Assembly (NCBI GenBank): GCA_963710675.1
Contig: CAVQBE010000027.1
Coordinates: 248,001 to 312,000, forward strand
Length of the DNA: 64,000 nt
Reading direction: 5' to 3'
Source of the DNA: JACCZX01 sp963710675
GTDB lineage: Bacteria; Pseudomonadota; Gammaproteobacteria; Burkholderiales; Burkholderiaceae_F
Shown here: positions 59,959 through 64,000 of the stretch, in pieces
Layout: each line of letters starts with the position of its first letter
How positions within the stretch are numbered: position 1 is the first letter of the stretch
The notes under the pieces: generated by a model
Told to the model about the DNA's origin: nothing
What the model saw: only the letters and a program-made list of their open reading frames with translations
Databases searched by the model: none
Program-made: the position numbers and the translations under genes

Positions 59959-60289
59959 TGTTGAGGTCAAAGGCAAGCGCGCGGTAGCTCGAACGTTCGA
60001 AGTCACGTGTTCCTAATGCTTTAGATCTTGCAAGAGTCGTCATGCGTGATAAACTTTTCGTAATCCAAATTGAGTCGGCCAAGCTTGCGCGATGCGCGTG
60101 CTTTATGGCCGGCAGCGTTGCCGGATCGTCCGATTCCGCGCTCGGCTTCCTGACCTAATCAGCCGCACGAAGCGTACGTAATCCGAATTTTCAAACAGCT
60201 TTTTGCTTTAGGCATGCAGCTCCGCGACCGTTCGGTGCGTCGCGAGCCTGCAGCCAATTGGATGCGACAAGTAACTCCTTTGGCAGCAG
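59959..60289. other. Divergent intergenic region lexA / scpB
   Basis: About 330 bp with no convincing gene. It contains the upstream side of the lexA promoter and the presumed scpB promoter. A stem-loop lies at 60215-60252 (13 paired bases with two single-C bulges and a 10-base loop), about 38 bp before the scpB ATG. Nothing else was recognised. Confidence 0.6.
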
Positions 60290-60937
60290 ATGAATACTTC
60301 CGAGGCGAAGGTCATTATTGAAGCGGCGCTGCTTACCGCTGATCAACCGCTGCCTGTCGGTGACCTGCGACGCCTGTTAAACGACGAGCTCAACGCTGAC
60401 ACGGTGCGCATGCTTCTCGATCAGTTGCGCAGCGACTGGCAGGGGCGTGGGCTGGAGCTGGTGGCCGTTTCAACTGGATGGCGTTTTCAGAGTACAGCCG
60501 CAATGCGCCATCACCTGGACCGGTTGAATCCGGAGCGTCCACCGAAGTATTCGCGCGCCGTTTTGGAGACGCTTGCGATCATTGCCTATAGACAGCCGGT
60601 CACGCGGGGCGATATCGAGGATGTGCGTGGCGTCACGGTGTCGAGCTCGGTGATCAGGACGCTGGAAGAGCGCGGCTGGATCGAAGTCGTCGGTCATCGC
60701 GAGGTGCCAGGCAGGCCAGCCTTGTTCAGCACGACCGCCGAGTTTCTGGATGATCTTGGTCTGCGTTCGCTTTCCGAATTGCCGTCGTTACAGGACGCCG
60801 GCGGCGATGCGGTCGCCGAGCTCGAGTTGCAACTCACCGACGCGTCATATCCGTTGTCGGATTCCCAGCAGTCGATCTCCGAGTCTCGGTCTTCCGAGTT
60901 GACTCTTTCCCCAACCGTTTCGCTTTCCCCATCTTGA
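60290..60937 (+). CDS. scpB: Segregation and condensation protein B
   Basis: Component of the SMC-ScpAB condensin that organises the chromosome. It has 215 residues. Two winged-helix domains are visible (KVIIEAALLTADQPLPVGDLRRL, and SRAVLETLAIIAYRQPVTRGDIEDVRGV followed by LEERGWIEVVGHREVPGRPALFSTT). The final about 35 residues are Ser/Glu-rich and probably disordered. scpA is not in the window. The stop TGA shares a base with the rluB ATG. Confidence 0.95.
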   Translation: MNTSEAKVIIEAALLTADQPLPVGDLRRLLNDELNADTVRMLLDQLRSDWQGRGLELVAVSTGWRFQSTAAMRHHLDRLNPERPPKYSRAVLETLAIIAYRQPVTRGDIEDVRGVTVSSSVIRTLEERGWIEVVGHREVPGRPALFSTTAEFLDDLGLRSLSELPSLQDAGGDAVAELELQLTDASYPLSDSQQSISESRSSELTLSPTVSLSPS

Positions 60938-62508
60938 TGAGCACTCTCAATTCTCCTGACGAACCTGTTCCCGCAGAGCCTATGTCGGCTGACATGTCCG
61001 GCGAACTGCCGGAAACCGAAGTAGTCAACGGCAATATTGCCGAGCCCGACGTTGCGGCAGAAGTCGACGAAGTGGATGGAAACCGCAGCGAGACGACTCC
61101 CGCTACCAATGGACGCGGACCGCGGCCACGCGGGCGTCGGCGCCGTGGCCGCGGCGGCGATCGTGGCGACCGCGGACCCAGAGCGGAGCGCACGAGTGTT
61201 CCGGCTGGCGTGCCTGCAACGCCGGCTGTTCCTTCCGAGCCGCAAGCGCCGCTCGCGGGCGACGGTGACGACATCAATCCCGCCGCGATGGCGGAATCGG
61301 CGCTGTCGCGAGAGCTTCTGGAACGCGGCCGGCAGGCGGCCAAGCAGACGCAGCTGGCGCAGTCAGACAAGCTGCATAAGGTATTGGCAGATGCTGGTAT
61401 CGGATCGCGTCGCGATATGGAAGAGATGATTATTGCGGGCCGCGTTTCGGTCAACGGCGAGCCGGCGCATATCGGTCAGCGCGTGTTGGCAAGCGATCAG
61501 GTACGAGTAAACGGCAAGCCGCTGGCGCGCAAGGCCCCCGGGCGCGCACCGCGCGTGCTGCTTTATCACAAGCCCGTCGGAGAAATCGTTACGCAGGAAG
61601 ATCCCGGCGCGCGGCCGACTGTCTTCGAAAAGCTGCCGAAAGTTTCGGGTGGACGCTGGGTCGCAGTGGGTCGACTCGATTTGAACTCAGAAGGGCTGCT
61701 CATCTTCACTACGTCGGGTGAATTGGCGAATCGGTTGATGCATCCTCGCTATGAAGTCGAGCGCGAGTATGCAGTCAGGGTGTTGGGCGAAGTCACCGAA
61801 GAGCAGCGTCAGAAGTTGCTCAATGGGGTTGAATTGCAGGACGGCCCTGCCAAATTTTCGCGCGTCGATGAGGCAGGGGGTGAGGGCGCGAATCGTTGGT
61901 ACCGGGTTGCAATCAGCGAAGGGCGCAATCGCGAAGTGCGTCGAATTTTTGAGGCGATTGGATCGACGGTGAGCCGCTTGATTCGCATTCGCTATGGGTC
62001 CGTCCAGCTGCCTCGTTCATTGGCGCGCGGCCGGTTTCAAGAGCTGGCGCCTGAATGGGTGCAGGCGTGGGTGCACGACCTCGGCATCGGTATCGATGAG
62101 ATTCGCCAGCGTCAGGGTTCGTCAGATGGCAGCCGCGGACGTAGTCGCGGCGGTCGCGGTGATGGCAACAGAAAGCAGGGCAACCGCGACGGACAGTTCG
62201 GTTCGCCGGGACGGCAGCCTTCGCAGAATTTCGGGCAGGGATTTAGTCCGGGAAACGGTCAGCCCGGAGCGGGTCAAAACCCGGGATCCGGTCGCGGGCG
62301 TGGTAAGCCGCAACCGGGGAACCGGCCACCGCGCCAGCCGGATCCGCTGACAAGTAGCGTGACCTACATCGCTGCCGGCCATGGACTGCCAAATAACGGT
62401 CGACCCGCGCGATTCAAGCGCGGAAAACCGCCCCCGCAGCTTCTGAAACGCGTTGCTGCGAACGGGGCAGCCAGTCAGCTTGTTGTACAGGGGCTCTGCC
62501 CCATATAA
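60937..62508 (+). CDS. rluB: 23S rRNA pseudouridine synthase (RluB family)
   Basis: Makes a pseudouridine in 23S rRNA helix 89 (position 2605 in E. coli numbering). The protein has 523 residues. A long acidic then Arg/Gly-rich N-terminal extension (RGPRPRGRRRRGRGGDRGD) precedes the S4 domain (KLHKVLADAGIGSRRDMEEMI). The catalytic domain has HKPVGEIVTQED and the catalytic Asp in AVGRLDLNSEGLLIFT, then EGRNREVRRIFEAIG. The C-terminal 130 residues are Gly/Gln/Asn/Arg-rich. The core is normal; the tails are unusually long but typical for betaproteobacteria. The stop TAA is inside the -10 element of the next promoter. Confidence 0.95.
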   Translation: MSTLNSPDEPVPAEPMSADMSGELPETEVVNGNIAEPDVAAEVDEVDGNRSETTPATNGRGPRPRGRRRRGRGGDRGDRGPRAERTSVPAGVPATPAVPSEPQAPLAGDGDDINPAAMAESALSRELLERGRQAAKQTQLAQSDKLHKVLADAGIGSRRDMEEMIIAGRVSVNGEPAHIGQRVLASDQVRVNGKPLARKAPGRAPRVLLYHKPVGEIVTQEDPGARPTVFEKLPKVSGGRWVAVGRLDLNSEGLLIFTTSGELANRLMHPRYEVEREYAVRVLGEVTEEQRQKLLNGVELQDGPAKFSRVDEAGGEGANRWYRVAISEGRNREVRRIFEAIGSTVSRLIRIRYGSVQLPRSLARGRFQELAPEWVQAWVHDLGIGIDEIRQRQGSSDGSRGRSRGGRGDGNRKQGNRDGQFGSPGRQPSQNFGQGFSPGNGQPGAGQNPGSGRGRGKPQPGNRPPRQPDPLTSSVTYIAAGHGLPNNGRPARFKRGKPPPQLLKRVAANGAASQLVVQGLCPI

Positions 62509-62509
62509 T
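62480..62509 (+). promoter_or_regulatory. Sigma-70 type promoter for the rimP-nusA leader
   Basis: TTGTTG (62480-62485), an 18-bp spacer and a consensus TATAAT (62504-62509). It overlaps the last codons of rluB. A terminator lies about 80 bp downstream, ahead of rimP, so the transcript has an attenuator-like leader or is a small RNA. Confidence 0.6.
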
Positions 62510-62587
62510 GCGCGGCTGCTGTTTTTGGCCGTGTCGTTGGCACAGATAGGACAGCAGCGAGCCTGGTAAGAACAAAAATGGGCTAAG

Positions 62588-62613
62588 AAATGGGCTTTAC
62601 GGCCCATTTTTTA
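62588..62613 (+). terminator. Rho-independent terminator upstream of rimP
   Basis: AAATGGGC-TTTAC-GGCCCATTTTTTATTT is a strong stem followed by a T run. A second copy of ATGGGCT starts about 15 bp earlier and could pair with the same right arm. It lies between the promoter at 62480-62509 and the rimP start. Confidence 0.85.
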
Positions 62614-62661
62614 TTTCCGGGCCGGGTTCTGAGGCTGGCTTGCGTGGGGACGCGTTGATCG

Positions 62662-63283
62662 ATGATGGCTGAAGTAGCAGCGGATTTGTATCGAACCGTG
62701 GAGCGCACCGTGGTCGGCATGGGCTACCAGTTGGTCGACGTCGAGCGGTTGGGTGCCGGTTTGTTGCGGGTGAGTTTGGATGCGGAGCAAGGTGTCGGCT
62801 TGGAAGACTGCGAGCGCGTAAGTCGTCAGCTGTCGCATCTGTTTGCGGTTGAGCAAGTTGACTATCAGCGACTGGAGGTTTCGTCGCCGGGACTGGATCG
62901 TCGACTAAGAAGCGCTGAGGACTTCTCGCGGTTTGCTGGAAAGGAAGTAAATATCCAGCTGTATGCGCCGCTGGCGGCAGCCGCCGGCCGCAAGCGGTTG
63001 CATGGCCGTGTAGTGCAGGTGATCGGTGGCATGGGCGAAGAGCGTTTGCAGCTTGAGCTGATCGCAGACGAAAAACCTGCGAAGGGCCATCAGCGCAGTG
63101 CACCGTGCGCGAGCAGCCGCCCGTAGTGCTGCTGGAGTTATTGAAGTCGCGCTGAAAGATATCGACAAGGCGCGATTGGTACCGGAGCTGGATTTTCGGC
63201 CAGCTCGTTTGAATGCGTCGGGCACAGGCGCGATGAAGATCGGTGATGCAGGCAGTCTGGGAGCGAACATCCATGAGTCGTGA
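62662..63283 (+). CDS. rimP: Ribosome maturation factor RimP (frameshifted)
   Basis: 30S subunit maturation factor. ATG 62662 (or 62665) gives ADLYRTVERTVVGMGYQLVDVE, VSLDAEQGVGLEDCERVSRQLSHLF and YQRLEVSSPGLDRRLRSAEDFSRFAGKEV, all family marks. After LELIADEKPAK the given frame runs into a stop at 63126. The C-terminal SH3-like part continues in another frame with VIEVALKDIDKARLVPELDF. The stop at 63281-63283 overlaps the nusA start. At least one single-base break is needed near 63080-63130. Confidence 0.88.
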
Positions 63284-64000
63284 AATTTTGTTGTTGGTCG
63301 ATGCGCTGGCGCGCGAAAAGAATGTGCCGAAGGACATCGTGTTCGGCGCGCTGGAGCTCGCACTGGCAACGGCGACGAAGAAGCTGTATGCCGAGGAAGA
63401 TGTCGACATTCGCGTGGCGGTGGATCGCGAAACGGGCGAGTACGACGCATTTCGTCGTTGGCTGGTCGTGCCCGATGAAGCGGGCCTGCAGGAGCCTGGT
63501 CATCAAATCATCCTTTCCGATGCGCGCGAGCAGATTGCCGATATCGAGCTGGAAGAGCACATCGAGGAGCAACTGCCGCGGCAGGATCTAGGCCGCCGCT
63601 TTGCGCAGGACACCAAGCAGGTCATCCTGCAGAAGATTCGCGATGCCGAGCGCGAACAGACGCTGAATGACTTTCTCGCGCGCGGCGATCAGATCGTCAG
63701 TGGCGCCATCAAGCGCATGGACAAGGGTGACGCGATCATCGAAGTCGGCAAGGTCGAAGCACGGCTGCCACGCAGCGACATGATCCCGAAGGAAAATCTG
63801 CGGATCGGCGATCGCATGCGTGCGTACGTGCAGAAGATTGATCGGACCGCGCGGGGACCGCAGGTGATTTTGTCGCGCACCTCGCCAGAATTCCTGATGA
63901 AGCTGTTCGAGTTCGAGGTGCCGGAGATCGAGCAGGGCCTGCTGGTCATCAAGTCCGCCGCGCGTGATCCGGGAGTGCGCGCGAAGATCGCCGTCTGGAC
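63273..64000 (+). CDS. nusA: Transcription elongation factor NusA (5' part)
   Basis: ATG 63273 opens a frame that stays open to the window edge (242 codons). MSREILLLVDALAREKNVPKDIVFGALELALATATKK is the classic NusA N-terminal domain. It is followed by the S1 domain (GDQIVSGAIKRMDKGDAIIEVGKVEARLPRSDMIPKE) and the start of KH1 (GPQVILSRTSPEFLMKLFEFEVPEI). Regulates pausing, termination and antitermination. Gene continues beyond the window. Confidence 0.97.
   Translation, partial: MSREILLLVDALAREKNVPKDIVFGALELALATATKKLYAEEDVDIRVAVDRETGEYDAFRRWLVVPDEAGLQEPGHQIILSDAREQIADIELEEHIEEQLPRQDLGRRFAQDTKQVILQKIRDAEREQTLNDFLARGDQIVSGAIKRMDKGDAIIEVGKVEARLPRSDMIPKENLRIGDRMRAYVQKIDRTARGPQVILSRTSPEFLMKLFEFEVPEIEQGLLVIKSAARDPGVRAKIAVW

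Noticed and set aside
62510..62660. A tRNA gene in the rimP leader, as metY in enteric bacteria
   Set aside because: No cloverleaf, T-loop or CCA-like end could be found. Only a promoter and a terminator are seen.

Overview
This 64 kb window looks like chromosomal DNA of a betaproteobacterium, most likely of the order Burkholderiales. The evidence is high GC, the neighbourhoods rph-rdgB-hemW, glnA-ntrB-ntrC, aat-bpt, argA-yggX-hrpA and scpB-rluB-rimP-nusA, a phasin, a Bug-type solute-binding protein, and a proteasome homologue of the betaproteobacterial (BPH) kind inside the pyruvate dehydrogenase operon. No phage, insertion sequence, CRISPR array, rRNA or tRNA gene was recognised.

Layout. 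0.2-2.8 kb: RNase PH, the dITP/XTP pyrophosphatase RdgB and a HemW-type radical SAM protein. 2.8-7.6 kb: nitrogen control, with glnA behind an NtrC site and a sigma-54 promoter, a DUF4124 protein, then ntrB and ntrC. 7.8-12.2 kb: an RND efflux pair. 12.2-13.2 kb: two small membrane proteins, one carrying a Bro-N-like domain. 13.2-20.5 kb (minus strand): two tandem DUF4124-glutaredoxin proteins, oligopeptidase A, FolD and a FixL/FixJ-like two-component pair. 20.7-27.5 kb: aceE-aceF-BPH-lpdA. 27.6-30.2 kb: a short G8-domain protein, rpiA and a DUF2459 protein. 30.2-30.45 kb: a large nested palindrome. 30.5-36.7 kb: yggX, argA, hrpA and a lipoprotein. 36.9-43.4 kb: a CinA-like protein, a hybrid histidine kinase, a phasin, an EamA transporter, a thioesterase and a nitroreductase. 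43.4-49.0 kb: a tartrate/malate dehydrogenase, Cfa, a Bug protein, a D,D-endopeptidase and an IclR regulator. 49.0-53.0 kb (minus): ThpR, PyrD, the two N-end-rule transferases Bpt and Aat, a NUDIX hydrolase and a GlsB-like protein. 53.2-56.5 kb: a membrane protein, a DUF2064 protein and the formaldehyde detoxification pair. 56.4-59.9 kb (minus): lexA with a perfect SOS box, followed by a radical SAM protein and a DUF4130-UdgX fusion. 60.3-64 kb: scpB, rluB, a promoter-terminator leader, rimP and the start of nusA.

The most noteworthy locus is lexA-radical SAM-UdgX. It looks like a small SOS-linked DNA repair or modification cassette whose chemistry, as far as I know, is not established. The second is the self-compartmentalising peptidase homologue embedded between aceF and lpdA.

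Many genes are broken by single-base frameshifts, including conserved housekeeping genes (rph 5' end, hemW, rimP). Reading frames resume cleanly after each break and long neighbouring genes are intact. I therefore read most of these as sequence errors rather than decay. Frameshifted genes are given as one CDS each, with the breaks noted.
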